Shown piece after piece: positions 24,222 through 35,400 of a stretch of DNA of 41,393 bases. Every line of letters starts with the position of its first letter. Positions within the stretch are counted from its first letter, which is position 1. Position numbers and translations under genes: made by a program. The stretch lies in NCBI RefSeq assembly GCF_024623065.1, contig NZ_JANJZR010000036.1:1-41393 (forward strand). Reading direction: 5' to 3'. The notes under the pieces were generated by a model that saw only the letters and a program-made list of their open reading frames with translations, was not told the DNA's origin and ran no database searches. This DNA is from Bacteroides acidifaciens. GTDB taxonomy: Bacteria > Bacteroidota > Bacteroidia > Bacteroidales > Bacteroidaceae.

Positions 24222-27200
24222 ATGAAAATAAAGCAGATTTGCATGATGGTGCTGTTTGGGCTAGGAGTGATTCCTGCAGTGCAGGCACAAACTTTCGACA
24301 AATTATGGAAAGATGTAGAGCAGGCGCAAAAGAAGAGCTTGCCTAAAACGGTAATCAAATTGACTGATGAGATTTATCAGAAAGGAGAGAAAGAAAAGAA
24401 CTCCGCCCAAATGCTGAAAGCCTATATATGGCGGATGAAAACTCAGGAGACTTTGACTCCCGACAGTTTCTATGTCGGTCTGAAAGGTCTGGAACAATGG
24501 GCAAAGCAGACAGACCAGCCGATGGACCGTGCAATATTACACTCTTTGATAGCAGATATCTATGCGAATTATGCTGCCAGCAACCAATGGCAACTCCGGC
24601 AAAGGACGGAAATCGTAGGGGAAACCCCTTCTGCCGATATGCGCGAATGGACAGCAAATATGTTCGTCGAGAAAGTACAGGCAAATATAAAGGAAGCGTT
24701 GGCTGACTCGGTATTGCTGCTCAAAACTTCCTCGCGGAATTATATCCCTTTTGTTGAATTGGGCGAGACGAGCGAATATTATCACCATGATATGTATCAT
24801 CTGCTGGCTTCCCGTGGCATCGAATCTTTGAATCAGATAGAAAGACTGGCGCGGAACAACGGTTTCAATGAGAACACGCCTTCCCTTGTGAAGCAAGATA
24901 TAATAAACATCTACGGAAGCATGATTGCCGCTTATAAAGCTGCCGGCCTGAAAGAAGGGTATATATTGACTGCGCTCAATTATTTGGAATGGAGACGCAA
25001 TGCGGATAGGAGTTTTGTACCTTTCAAGGTACAGGAAGGACTTTTGGGATTGACGGAAGATACGTTTCTGACTGCGTTGAATACACTGAAAAGTAAGTTT
25101 GCGTCAGAACCCGTCACTGCGGAAGTCTATTTGGCGCAAGCCCGCTATGCCATCGAGAAACAACAGCAGCTCAATGCCTTGCAACTTTGTGACGAAGCGA
25201 TTCGACTTTATCCGAATTATCGCAGGATAAATGCGCTGAAGAATCTTCGCGAGGAGATTTTGGCACCTTACTTGAACGTCAGGGCGGAAAGTCAGGCTTT
25301 CCCGAATGAAGAGATAAAGTTGAATGTTGCACATAAGAATCTGGATGGTTTCACCGTACGGTTGTATCAGGCGAAAAAACTGGTGAAGGAACAGCATTAT
25401 TCGATTCTTCGTCCGGAGGACTACCGCTCGCAAGATACGGTATTCACTTTCAAGTCTCCCGACTTAGGCTCTTATATAATGCGTATCGTACCCGATATTC
25501 GTGCCAAGAGGGATAGCGAAAGCGCCTTTAACGTGACACGTTTCAAAGTGTTGACATGCCGCCTGCCTGAAAAGCAATATGAAGTGGCGACGCTGGACGG
25601 ACAGACCGGGCATCCTATACCGAATGCGAAAGTCACGCTGTATAGCAATGACGAAAAAGTGTTGCAGGAGTTCACGACCGGAGAAGATGGTAAAGTCGTA
25701 TTCCCTTGGAAATCCGAATACCGCTATCTGAAGGCATCGAAAGGCGCGGATACAGCGATGCCGCGACAGGGTATTTACGGCGGAAGTTTCGGATATTACG
25801 GTGATGAAAATAAAGTGACTGAAAGCATGACGCTGCTGACCGACCGTTCCCTGTATCGTCCGGGACAGACGGTATATGTGAAAGGGATTGCTTATATGCA
25901 GAAATCGGATACTGCCAATGTGCTGCCGAACAAGGATTATACAGTCGTTTTATTGGACGCAAACAATCAGGAAGTGGGACAAAAGTCTGTACGTACCAAT
26001 GAATTCGGTTCATTTACCGCTGATTTTGCGTTACCTTCCGCCTGCCTGAACGGGATGTTCTCTTTAACGGCGGGGGATGGCAGGACGAGCATCCGTGTAG
26101 AGGATTATAAACGTCCGACATTTGATATCACTTTTGAGAAACAGACCGGAAGTTACAAACTCGGAGATGAAGTACAAGTGAAAGGTAAGATACAGTCTTA
26201 TAGTGGTGTGCTGCTTCAAGACCTTCCGGTGAAATATACGGTGAAGCGTTCTACTTATAGTTTTTGGAGAATCTCGGAATCCACGCAGATTGCTTCAGGA
26301 GAAGTGATTGCCGACGCGAATGGGGAATTTACAATTCCGGTTCGCCTGGAAGAGAGTGACGCTTACAAGAATAATGATAAAGTCTATTACCGCTATTCCG
26401 TTGAAGCCACCGCTACCAATGTGGCGGGTGAGACGCAATCATCTACGGATGTGATTTCGGCGGGCAACCGTTCGTTGGTTTTGCAGGCGGAGTTGCAGGA
26501 AAAGACTTGTAAGGATAAGCCGTTCAGCATTGTGTTTAAGGCGCAGAACTTGAACGGACAGCCTGTGGAAGTGAAAGGAAATTATTATTTATATCCTGCC
26601 AAAGACCAGGATTTCAAACAACTGGAAGAGAAACCGGTTTTAACGGGGACATTTACTTCCAATGAGGAAATGACGCTCGACTGGAAGAATATCCCGTCGG
26701 GAGCTTATGTGCTGAAAGCATCGGTGAAAGATAATCAGGGAAAAGAAGTGACGGCAGATGCTAACACGGTGCTTTTCTCACGGGAAGACAAACGTCCGCC
26801 TGTGCAGTCTACCGTATGGTTCTATGCACCGAATACGGAATTTGATGCAACGCATCCGGCTGTGTTCTGTTTCGGAACTTCGGAAAAGGATGCTTATGTG
26901 ATGATGAACGTATTCTGCGGTGATAAGCTGTTGGAAAGCAAGGCGCTGAATTTGTCCGATACGATTATGCGCTTTACCTATCCGTATCAGGAAAGTTATG
27001 GCGACGGTATCTTTGTGAACTTCTGTATGGTAAGAGACGGACAAGTTTGTCAGGAACAGGTTCAGGTGAAGAAGCGGTTGCCGGACAAGACGCTGGCGAT
27101 GAAGTGGGAAGTGTTCCGTGATAAATTGCGTCCCGGACAGAAGGAAGAATGGAAACTGACGATTAAGACGCCGCAAGGACAAGCCGCCAATGCGGAGATG

Positions 27201-29951
27201 CTGGCAACGATGTATGATGCTTCACTGGATAAAATATGGAACCGCCGCCAGGATTTTCAGGTTTATTATAATCAGATACTTCCTTATTTTAATTGGATGA
27301 GCGAGTATGCCGGAAATAACTCGTTCAATTACTGGTGGAATAACAAGAATCTCAAAGTGCCTGCAATGTTGTATGACAGATTTGTCGTGCAGCCTGGATT
27401 CGGTGTTGAAGAATTGTTTGCGGTAACGAAAAATGCGGCAACATATGGTGCATCGGCGCAAGGAAGGATTATGATACGGGGAGTGGCGAGCCGGAGCGTG
27501 AAGAAAGAGATGTCTTCACCGGCTATAGTAACCGATGCTGTCCAAGATGTAGTGTTTGAATCAGAAATGATACCGGTAGAGGCTGGTAAAGCGGATACAT
27601 TCTCCGAAGAGGAGACACTTCCCGAAGCCCCTGCCGACCTGCGTACAAATCTTGCCGAAACAGCCTTCTTCTATCCGCAACTCCGTACCAACGAGCAAGG
27701 AGAGATTTCTTTCTCATTCACCATGCCCGAAAGTCTGACACGTTGGAACTTCCGCGGATATTCTCATACAAAGGGAATGTTGACGGGGACATTGGACGGT
27801 GAAGCCACGACGAGCAAGGAATTTATGCTCACTCCCAATCTGCCGCGTTTCGTACGTGTAGGGGACAAAACTTCCATTGCAGCTTCTATCTCCAACATGA
27901 CAGGTAAGCTGCAAGCAGGAACAGTAAGCATGATTCTTTTCGACCCGATGACGGAAAAGGTTATCAGTACGCAAAAGCAGAAATTCTCGATAGCTGCCGG
28001 AAAGACGATTGGTGTGAATTTCATGTTTACCGTAAGTGATAAATACGAAATACTGGGATGCCGGATGATAGCCGACAGCGGCACGTTCAGCGACGGGGAA
28101 CAACAATTGCTTCCGGTGCTTAGTGACAAGGAACATCTGGTAGAGACGCTTCCGATGCCTGTACGCGGGGAAGAAACCCGTACTTTCTCACTCGATAGCC
28201 TGTTCAATCAGCACAGCAAGACGGCAACCGACCGTAAACTGACGATTGAATTTACCGGAAATCCAGCTTGGTATGCTATTCAGGCATTGCCCTCTTTGAG
28301 CCTTCCGGTCAATAATAATGCCATTTCGTGGGCTACTGCTTATTATGCGAATACATTGGCTTCATATATAATGAACAGCCGGCCACGTATCAAGGCAGTG
28401 TTCGATAGCTGGAAACTTCAAGGTGGTACAAAAGAGACATTCCTCAGCAATCTGCAAAAGAATCAGGAAGTGAAGAATATCCTCTTGTCAGAATCGCCAT
28501 GGGTACTCGAAGCGCAGACCGAAGAACAACAGAAAGAGCGTATCGCTACGTTGTTCGACTTGAACAATATCCGCAGCAACAATATCGCTGCCTTGACAAG
28601 ATTGCAGGAATTGCAGAATTCAAGCGGTGCATGGTCATGGTATAAAGGTATGAACGGTAGTAATTATGTTACTGCTTATATTGCGGAATTGAACGCCCGC
28701 CTTGCCTTGTTGACAGGTGAGAAGTTGAGCGGAACCGCGCTTACTTTGCAGACTAATGCGTTGAAGTATCTACACCGGTCGGCTTTGGAAGAATACAAGA
28801 ATATTCTGAAAGAGCAGAAAAAAGGGACGAAGTTCACGGGAGTTTCGGGCAGTATCCTGCAATATCTGTATATTATCGCCATTTCCAGTGAACAGGTTCC
28901 TGCGGCCAATAAAGCGGCTTACGCTTATTATCTCTCCAAGGTAAAAGAACTGCTTCCGTCAGTTTCGATGGATACCAAGGCTATCGCTGCTATCGTGCTT
29001 GATAAGGCGGGACATAAGAAAGAGGCGCAGGAGTTTGTCGCATCCTTGAAAGAACATCTGACGAAAACGGACGAGCAGGGTATGTTCTTCGCTTTCAACG
29101 AGAATCCTTATATGTGGGGCGGTATGAAGATGCAGGCTCACGTAGACGTGATGGAGGCATTGGAATTGATGGGCGGCAACACGGAGACGGTAGAGGAAAT
29201 GAAGCTCTGGTTGCTGAAGCAGAAACAGACGCAGCAGTGGAACTCTCCGGTGGCTACTGCCGATGCGGTATATGCGCTACTGATGAAAGGCACTAACCTG
29301 CTCGATAACCAGGGCGACGTACGTATCGTGATTGCTAATGAAGTGATGGAAACGGTTTCACCGAGCAAGACTACCGTTCCGGGACTTGGATACATCAAGC
29401 GTTCGTTTACGCAGAAAAATGTGGTGGACGCCCGCAAGATTGAAGTAGAAAAGAGAAATCCGGGTATTGTCTGGGGAGCTGTTTATGCGGAATACGAATC
29501 GCCTATAAGTGATGTGAAACAACAGGGCGGTGAGTTGAATGTAGAGAAACAATTGTATGTGGAACGTATGGTAAATAACGCCCCTCAATTACAACCTATA
29601 ACAGCGAAGACAGTTCTCAAGGTAGGTGATAAAGTCGTTTCACGCTTGAGTATCCGCGTAGACCGTGCAATGGACTTCGTACAGTTGAAAGACCAGCGTG
29701 GAGCTTGCTTCGAACCTATCGGCAGCGTATCCGGTTATCGCTGGAACAACGGAATCGGTTATTATGTAGATATCAAGGATGCTTCCACCAACTTCTTCTT
29801 CGACCATCTTGGAAAAGGGGTATATGTGCTGGAATATAGTTACCGCGTGAGCCGTACAGGAACCTACGAAACGGGATTGGCGACCATGCAATGTGCCTAT
29901 GCGCCAGAATATGCTTCACATTCCGCCTCAATGACGGTGGAAGTGAAATAA
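24222..29951 (+). CDS. Alpha-2-macroglobulin family protein without thioester motif
   Basis: The 1909-residue protein has a signal peptide (MKIKQICMMVLFGLGVIPAV, cleavage near QAQ) and no lipobox Cys. A long helical TPR-like N-terminal region (about 25-350) precedes macroglobulin-type beta domains. These include LTDRSLYRPGQTVYVKGIAY (about 540) and SVRTNEFGSFTADFALP. An A2M domain follows with ETAFFYPQLRTNEQGEISFS, FTMPESLTRWNFRGYSHTKG and LPRFVRVGDKTSIAASISN. The C-terminal alpha-toroid begins WYAIQALPSLSLP, but where a CxEQ thioester is expected (about residues 1364-1370) the sequence reads NNNAISW. It therefore probably does not trap proteases covalently. It is flanked by terminators and is likely monocistronic, and should be envelope-associated. 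Confidence 0.9.
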   Translation: MKIKQICMMVLFGLGVIPAVQAQTFDKLWKDVEQAQKKSLPKTVIKLTDEIYQKGEKEKNSAQMLKAYIWRMKTQETLTPDSFYVGLKGLEQWAKQTDQPMDRAILHSLIADIYANYAASNQWQLRQRTEIVGETPSADMREWTANMFVEKVQANIKEALADSVLLLKTSSRNYIPFVELGETSEYYHHDMYHLLASRGIESLNQIERLARNNGFNENTPSLVKQDIINIYGSMIAAYKAAGLKEGYILTALNYLEWRRNADRSFVPFKVQEGLLGLTEDTFLTALNTLKSKFASEPVTAEVYLAQARYAIEKQQQLNALQLCDEAIRLYPNYRRINALKNLREEILAPYLNVRAESQAFPNEEIKLNVAHKNLDGFTVRLYQAKKLVKEQHYSILRPEDYRSQDTVFTFKSPDLGSYIMRIVPDIRAKRDSESAFNVTRFKVLTCRLPEKQYEVATLDGQTGHPIPNAKVTLYSNDEKVLQEFTTGEDGKVVFPWKSEYRYLKASKGADTAMPRQGIYGGSFGYYGDENKVTESMTLLTDRSLYRPGQTVYVKGIAYMQKSDTANVLPNKDYTVVLLDANNQEVGQKSVRTNEFGSFTADFALPSACLNGMFSLTAGDGRTSIRVEDYKRPTFDITFEKQTGSYKLGDEVQVKGKIQSYSGVLLQDLPVKYTVKRSTYSFWRISESTQIASGEVIADANGEFTIPVRLEESDAYKNNDKVYYRYSVEATATNVAGETQSSTDVISAGNRSLVLQAELQEKTCKDKPFSIVFKAQNLNGQPVEVKGNYYLYPAKDQDFKQLEEKPVLTGTFTSNEEMTLDWKNIPSGAYVLKASVKDNQGKEVTADANTVLFSREDKRPPVQSTVWFYAPNTEFDATHPAVFCFGTSEKDAYVMMNVFCGDKLLESKALNLSDTIMRFTYPYQESYGDGIFVNFCMVRDGQVCQEQVQVKKRLPDKTLAMKWEVFRDKLRPGQKEEWKLTIKTPQGQAANAEMLATMYDASLDKIWNRRQDFQVYYNQILPYFNWMSEYAGNNSFNYWWNNKNLKVPAMLYDRFVVQPGFGVEELFAVTKNAATYGASAQGRIMIRGVASRSVKKEMSSPAIVTDAVQDVVFESEMIPVEAGKADTFSEEETLPEAPADLRTNLAETAFFYPQLRTNEQGEISFSFTMPESLTRWNFRGYSHTKGMLTGTLDGEATTSKEFMLTPNLPRFVRVGDKTSIAASISNMTGKLQAGTVSMILFDPMTEKVISTQKQKFSIAAGKTIGVNFMFTVSDKYEILGCRMIADSGTFSDGEQQLLPVLSDKEHLVETLPMPVRGEETRTFSLDSLFNQHSKTATDRKLTIEFTGNPAWYAIQALPSLSLPVNNNAISWATAYYANTLASYIMNSRPRIKAVFDSWKLQGGTKETFLSNLQKNQEVKNILLSESPWVLEAQTEEQQKERIATLFDLNNIRSNNIAALTRLQELQNSSGAWSWYKGMNGSNYVTAYIAELNARLALLTGEKLSGTALTLQTNALKYLHRSALEEYKNILKEQKKGTKFTGVSGSILQYLYIIAISSEQVPAANKAAYAYYLSKVKELLPSVSMDTKAIAAIVLDKAGHKKEAQEFVASLKEHLTKTDEQGMFFAFNENPYMWGGMKMQAHVDVMEALELMGGNTETVEEMKLWLLKQKQTQQWNSPVATADAVYALLMKGTNLLDNQGDVRIVIANEVMETVSPSKTTVPGLGYIKRSFTQKNVVDARKIEVEKRNPGIVWGAVYAEYESPISDVKQQGGELNVEKQLYVERMVNNAPQLQPITAKTVLKVGDKVVSRLSIRVDRAMDFVQLKDQRGACFEPIGSVSGYRWNNGIGYYVDIKDASTNFFFDHLGKGVYVLEYSYRVSRTGTYETGLATMQCAYAPEYASHSASMTVEVK

Positions 29952-29955
29952 TTAT

Positions 29956-29997
29956 TTATTAACGGTGAACGTTTGGCGTTCACCGTTAATAATCCTT
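29956..29997 (+). terminator. Terminator after the alpha-2-macroglobulin gene
   Basis: A 16-bp perfect stem (TTATTAACGGTGAACG with its complement, 29956-29992) with a 5-nt loop is followed by the weak run TCCTTT. It begins 4 bp after the stop codon. Confidence 0.75.
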
Positions 29998-30028
29998 TCA
30001 ATCCAATCAATATCTCATCTAAAACAGC

Positions 30029-30036
30029 TACATTTG
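30029..30036 (+). promoter_or_regulatory. Possible -7 box for the DUF1573-meaB unit
   Basis: TACATTTG fits TAnnTTTG and lies 24 bp before the chosen start codon. No good -33 box is seen. Confidence 0.45.
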
Positions 30037-30060
30037 TGCACCAAATATAAAATGTATCGC

Positions 30061-31128
30061 ATGAAACGTAGTTTACTATCTATATTTTTTCTACTTACTG
30101 TCGCTTTGGCAGCCGTTGCCCAACCCCGTATCTCTTCGAATAAAGAGACACATAATTTTGGACAAATAGAGTGGAAACGCCCGGTGACAGTGGAATATAC
30201 AATCACTAATACCGGTAACCAGCCGTTGGTCCTTACCAATGTCACTACTTCCTGTGCCTGCTCTGTAGCCGACTGGACGAAAGAACCGATTGCTCCGGGA
30301 GCGAAAGGGACGGTAAAGGCTTCTTTTGATGCGAAAGCATTGGGGCGTTTTGAAAAGTCGGTCGGGATATATAGCAATGCTACTCCGAATCTGGTTTATC
30401 TGAAGTTCACCGGAGAGGTGGTGCAGGAAGTGAAGGATTTTACAAAGATTCTTCCGTATGCTATCGGAAATATACGTTTGGACCGTGACGAGTTTGCTTT
30501 CACCGATGTATATCATGGTCAGAAACCTTCGTTGACTTTCAACATTGCCAACCTGTCTGACCGTCCGTACGAACCGGTATTGATGCATTTGCCGCCTTAT
30601 CTCAAAATGGAAGCGGAACCGAAAGTTCTGTTGAAAGGAAAGAAAGGGACAGTCAAACTGACACTGGATGCCAGCCAGTTGAAAGATTACGGATTGACAC
30701 AGACTTCGGTTTACCTTTCCCGTTTCGCCGGTGATAAGGTAAGCGAGGATAACGAAATACCTGTCTCGGCCATTCTTCTTCCCGATTTCTCGCGTATGAC
30801 GGCTACAGATTCTCTGAATGCTCCTGCCATGCGTATTTCGGAAACGGATATCGACCTCAGCGTGCCGTTGATTAAGAAGAAAAAGGTAAGCTATGATATA
30901 TTGATTGCTAATGCGGGAAAAACTCCGCTGATTATTAGCAAACTGCAAGTCTTTAATTCATCGGTAGGGGTGAGCCTGAAGAAAACGGTACTTCCACCGG
31001 ATGGAATGACGAAGCTCAAAGTGACGATTCGCAAGCGTGATGTAGGTAATAAGAAACATCATTTACGTATTCTGATGATAACAAACGACCCGATGCGCCC
31101 GAAAGTCGAAATCAATATCAAACGCTAA
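30061..31128 (+). CDS. DUF1573 domain-containing exported protein
   Basis: Starting at 30061 gives 355 residues with a clear signal peptide (MKRSLLSIFFLLTVALAAVA, then QPRIS). An ATG three codons upstream (30052) is equally possible, and the open frame before that precedes the promoter box. The first domain (about 25-120) is DUF1573: HNFGQIEWKRPVTVEYTITN, TTSCACSVADW and PIAPGAKGTVKASFDA. Two further Ig/ASPM-like beta domains follow, each with a FxFxxV-type strand and TGxxxVTL-type edge, and a last one with ILIANAGKTPLIISKL. Such proteins are common in Bacteroidota envelopes and their ligands are unknown. meaB starts 11 bp after the stop. Confidence 0.85.
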   Translation: MKRSLLSIFFLLTVALAAVAQPRISSNKETHNFGQIEWKRPVTVEYTITNTGNQPLVLTNVTTSCACSVADWTKEPIAPGAKGTVKASFDAKALGRFEKSVGIYSNATPNLVYLKFTGEVVQEVKDFTKILPYAIGNIRLDRDEFAFTDVYHGQKPSLTFNIANLSDRPYEPVLMHLPPYLKMEAEPKVLLKGKKGTVKLTLDASQLKDYGLTQTSVYLSRFAGDKVSEDNEIPVSAILLPDFSRMTATDSLNAPAMRISETDIDLSVPLIKKKKVSYDILIANAGKTPLIISKLQVFNSSVGVSLKKTVLPPDGMTKLKVTIRKRDVGNKKHHLRILMITNDPMRPKVEINIKR

Positions 31129-31139
31129 ATCTTATTGTC

Positions 31140-32231
31140 ATGGAACATCCTGAAAATAGTGAAGAATACAAAGGGCTTGTTGTCAACAAAGGCATTGAGC
31201 AACCTTCGTCTGTGAATCCTTATTTGAAACGGAAACCTAAAAAACGCCAGCTTTCGGTAGCTGAGTTTGTGGAAGGTATAACAAAAGGTGATGTCACTAT
31301 ATTGAGTCAGGCTGTGACGTTGGTGGAAAGTGTGAAGCCTGAGCATCAGGCTATTGCTCAGGAAGTGATAGAGAAGTGTCTGCCTTATTCCGGCAATTCT
31401 ATTCGGGTGGGTATCAGTGGCGTTCCCGGTGCGGGAAAGAGTACGTCGATAGATGTGTTCGGGTTGCATGTGCTCGAAAAAGGGGGGAAGTTGGCTGTAT
31501 TGGCTATCGACCCGAGCAGTGAGCGCAGTAAAGGGAGTATCTTGGGAGACAAGACCCGTATGGAGCAGCTTTCCGTACATCCGAAGTCATTTATACGACC
31601 TAGCCCGTCAGCGGGTTCGTTGGGCGGCGTGGCACGCAAGACACGTGAGACGATTGTGCTTTGTGAAGCTGCCGGATTCGATAAGATTTTTGTGGAAACC
31701 GTCGGTGTGGGACAGAGTGAAACGGCTGTTCATTCGATGGTGGATTTCTTCCTGCTGATTCAACTGGCGGGGACGGGGGATGAATTGCAGGGTATCAAAC
31801 GCGGTATTATGGAAATGGCGGACGGCATTGTGATAAATAAGGCGGACGGTGATAATCTGGAACGTGCAAAATTGGCCGCTACGCAATTCCGCAGCGCTTT
31901 GCATCTGTTTCCTGCACCCGAATCGGGATGGACGCCACAAGTACTGACCTATTCCGGTTTTTATAATATAGGTGTCAAGGAAGTGTGGGACATGGTATAT
32001 GCGTATATTGACTTTGTAAAAGAGAACGGTTATTTTGAATACCGGCGCAACGAACAAAGCAAATATTGGATGTATGAAAGCATCAACGAGCAACTGCGCG
32101 ACAGTTTCTATCATAACCCGAAGATTGAAGCGATGCTTCAGGAAAAGGAACGTCAGGTGCTGGGCGGCAACTTGACTTCATTCGTTGCCGCGAAGAGTTT
32201 GCTCGATACTTATTTTGAAGATTTGAAGTAA
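31140..32231 (+). CDS. meaB: Methylmalonyl-CoA mutase-associated GTPase MeaB
   Basis: The 363-residue protein is a G3E-type P-loop GTPase of the MeaB/ArgK group. The P-loop GVPGAGKS is at 94-101, followed by AIDPSSERSKGSILGDKTRM, FIRPSPSAGSLGGVARKTRE, VETVGVGQSE and the guanine-specificity NKAD motif (VINKADGDN). MeaB loads and protects the adenosylcobalamin cofactor of methylmalonyl-CoA mutase, which Bacteroides uses to make propionate from succinate. The mutase genes are not in this window. It follows the DUF1573 gene by 11 bp, a likely shared transcript without obvious functional link. Confidence 0.95.
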   Translation: MEHPENSEEYKGLVVNKGIEQPSSVNPYLKRKPKKRQLSVAEFVEGITKGDVTILSQAVTLVESVKPEHQAIAQEVIEKCLPYSGNSIRVGISGVPGAGKSTSIDVFGLHVLEKGGKLAVLAIDPSSERSKGSILGDKTRMEQLSVHPKSFIRPSPSAGSLGGVARKTRETIVLCEAAGFDKIFVETVGVGQSETAVHSMVDFFLLIQLAGTGDELQGIKRGIMEMADGIVINKADGDNLERAKLAATQFRSALHLFPAPESGWTPQVLTYSGFYNIGVKEVWDMVYAYIDFVKENGYFEYRRNEQSKYWMYESINEQLRDSFYHNPKIEAMLQEKERQVLGGNLTSFVAAKSLLDTYFEDLK

Positions 32232-32417
32232 GAATACCGTAAAGCTTGGTGGCAGGAGTCGCTTGCTGAATAAACTTTTTATCTTTAAAATAGAGAAAAT
32301 ACGTTAAATTTTTTGTTTTCATGTAGGACTCTATGCCTTTTGCGTGTATTTATTATAAAGTGGAAAGCATAGATATAAATGCATGGCATAAATAATTGTT
32401 ATCGAATTAAATACCTT

Positions 32418-35400
32418 ATGAACAAAACCTTGTTAACCGGTCTTTTGTGTTGTACCCTGACAACACAAAGTTTTGCAGGCCAACCATTAGAGGGCTTCAC
32501 GTATGCTTCGGTGAGTGCTCCGGCAGGAAATGAGTGGGAATCTCCCGAAAATCTGGCATTGAATAAGGAACAGCCGCATGCTTACTTCTTTTCATTCCAG
32601 AATTTGGAAAGTGCACGTAAAGTATTGCCAGAGAACAGTAAGTTCTGGCTATCGCTGGATGGTGACTGGAAGTTCCATTGGTCGTCTAATCCCGATGTCC
32701 GTCCGAAAGATTTTTATCAGACTGATTTTGATGTTACTTCGTGGGATGTAATTCCCGTGCCGTCCAGTTGGAATATTTATGGTATTCAGAAAGACGGAAG
32801 CCAGAAGTATGGAACGCCTGTTTATGTCAATCAACCGGTTATCTTCCAGCATAGTGTGAAGGTGGACGACTGGCGTGGGGGAGTGATGCGCACGCCGCCT
32901 GCCAACTGGACTACCTATAAAGACCGCAATGAAGTGGGCTCATTCCGCCGTGATTTTGATATACCGCAGGATTGGGACGGACGAGAAATCTTTATCAGTT
33001 TCGATGGGGTGGATTCTTTCTTCTATCTGTGGATTAACGGCAAGTATGTAGGTTTCTCCAAAAATTCACGCAATACCGCTAATTTTAATATCACCCCGTA
33101 TCTGCAAAAAGGCAAGAACATGGTGGCTGCCGAAGTATATCGCAGCTCGGACGGCTCCTTTCTGGAAGCGCAGGATATGTTCCGTTTGCCGGGCATCTTC
33201 CGTACGGTAGCTTTGTATTCGGTGCCTAAAGTTCACTTCCGCGACTTGGTGGCTACTCCCGATTTGGATGCGGCTTATACGGACGGTTCTCTGACTATCA
33301 ATGCCGATATTCGTAATTTGGATAAGAAAGCGGCCAAGAATTATAAAGTGTATTATTCTTTGTATGCCAACAAGCTCTACTCTGACGAGAATACGTTGGT
33401 GGATGGTATCTTGTCTCCTGTGATAGAAAAAATTGAACCGAACGAAACGGGCCGGATTCAGACGGTTTTTAACGTAAAAGCTCCGAATAAATGGTCGGCA
33501 GAGTTTCCGTATCGCTATACGTTGGTAGCCGAGCTGAAGGACAAGAAGAACAAGACGATTGAGACGGTTTCTACTATTGTGGGATTCCGTAAGGTGGAAA
33601 TTAAGGATACGCCTGCATCGGCGGATGAATTCGGGCTTGCAGGACGTTACTACTATATCAATGGAAAAACTGTCAAGCTGAAAGGGGTAAACCGTCATGA
33701 ATCCAATCCGGCAGTAGGACATGCCATCACCCGTGAGATGATGGAAAAAGAGATAATGCTGATGAAACGTGCGAATATCAACCATGTGCGTAATTCGCAT
33801 TATCCCGATGATCCTTATTGGTATTTTTTGTGTAATAAATACGGAATTTATCTGGAAGATGAGGCGAATATCGAATCACATGAATATTATTATGGCGCTG
33901 CTTCCCTTTCTCATCCGGTGGAATGGAAGAACGCGCATGTAGCCCGTGTGATGGAGATGGTACACGCTAATGTGAATAATCCGTCTATCGTTATTTGGTC
34001 GTTGGGCAACGAAGCCGGGCCGGGTAAGAACTTTGTGGCTGCTTATGATGCGTTGAAGAAGTTTGATTTGTCCCGCCCCGTGCAGTATGAACGTAATAAT
34101 GATATTGTGGATATGGGCTCTAACCAGTATCCGTCTATCGGTTGGGTACGCGGTGCGGTGAAGGGAAAATATGACATTAAGTATCCTTTCCATATTTCGG
34201 AATATGCTCATTCGATGGGTAATGCCTGTGGTAATCTGGTGGATTACTGGGATGCGATGGAGTCTACCAATTTCTTCTGTGGTGGCGCTATCTGGGATTG
34301 GGTAGACCAGTCTATGTATAATTATGATCCGAAGACGGGCACTCGCTACTTGGCTTATGGCGGTGACTTTGGGGATACTCCTAATGACGGTCAGTTTGTA
34401 ATGAACGGCATTGTATTCGGTGATTTGGAGCCGAAACCGCAATATTATGAAGTGAAGAAAGTATATCAGAATATAGATGTAAAAGCGGTTAACCTTGAAA
34501 AAGGCATGTTCGAAGTCTTCAATAAGTATTATTTCAAGAACTTGGCGGATGATTATCAATTGGTGTGGTCATTGTACGAAGATGGAAAACCAGTGCAAAC
34601 CGGTCAGCCGATGGATATTAATGTAGCACCCCGTCAACGTATGCAGGTTACGCTGCCTTACAACCAAACTCTTAAAAAGGATGCCGAATACTTTGTAAAA
34701 GTGCAGTTTGTCCTGAAAGACAAGATGCCTTGGGCTGCTAAGGATTTTGTGATGGCTGAAGAACAGATTCAAGTCAAAGCGGCTACCGACCGTCCGTCAA
34801 TCAGCGAAGTGGCTGCTGGTTCAGAAGAACTGAAAAGCCTTGTTGACCCTAAAACAAGGAATGTTCAGATAACAGGAACAGGCTTCGAAGTGAATTTTGA
34901 TTCACAGACCGGAAGCATCTATAACCTGACTTATGGCGGTGAAAAAGTAATAACAGACGGGAATGGCCCGAAATTGGATGCTCTCCGTGCTTTCACGAAT
35001 AATGATAACTGGTTCTATCAGCCTTGGTTTGAACATGGCTTGCACAATTTGATTCATACAGTGAAGGAAGTAACGGTAGTCGGAAAAGATAATACCGTTA
35101 TGGTGAGCTATACGGTAGAATCTCAAGCTCCGAACGGTGCACGCATCAAAGGCGGCACAAGCTCCGGTAAAAACAGCATTGAGGAACTGACAGACCGGAA
35201 GTTTGATAATAACGACTTTAAGTTTACTACCAATCAGATATGGACTGTTTATCAGGATGGTTCTATCGAGTTGCAGGCAAGCATTACTTCCAATCGTTCG
35301 AGTCTCGTTCTCCCTCGTTTGGGTTATATGGTGAAAATGCCGCAGCAATATGCAGACTTTACGTATTATGGCCGTGGCCCGATAGATAATTATGCCGACC

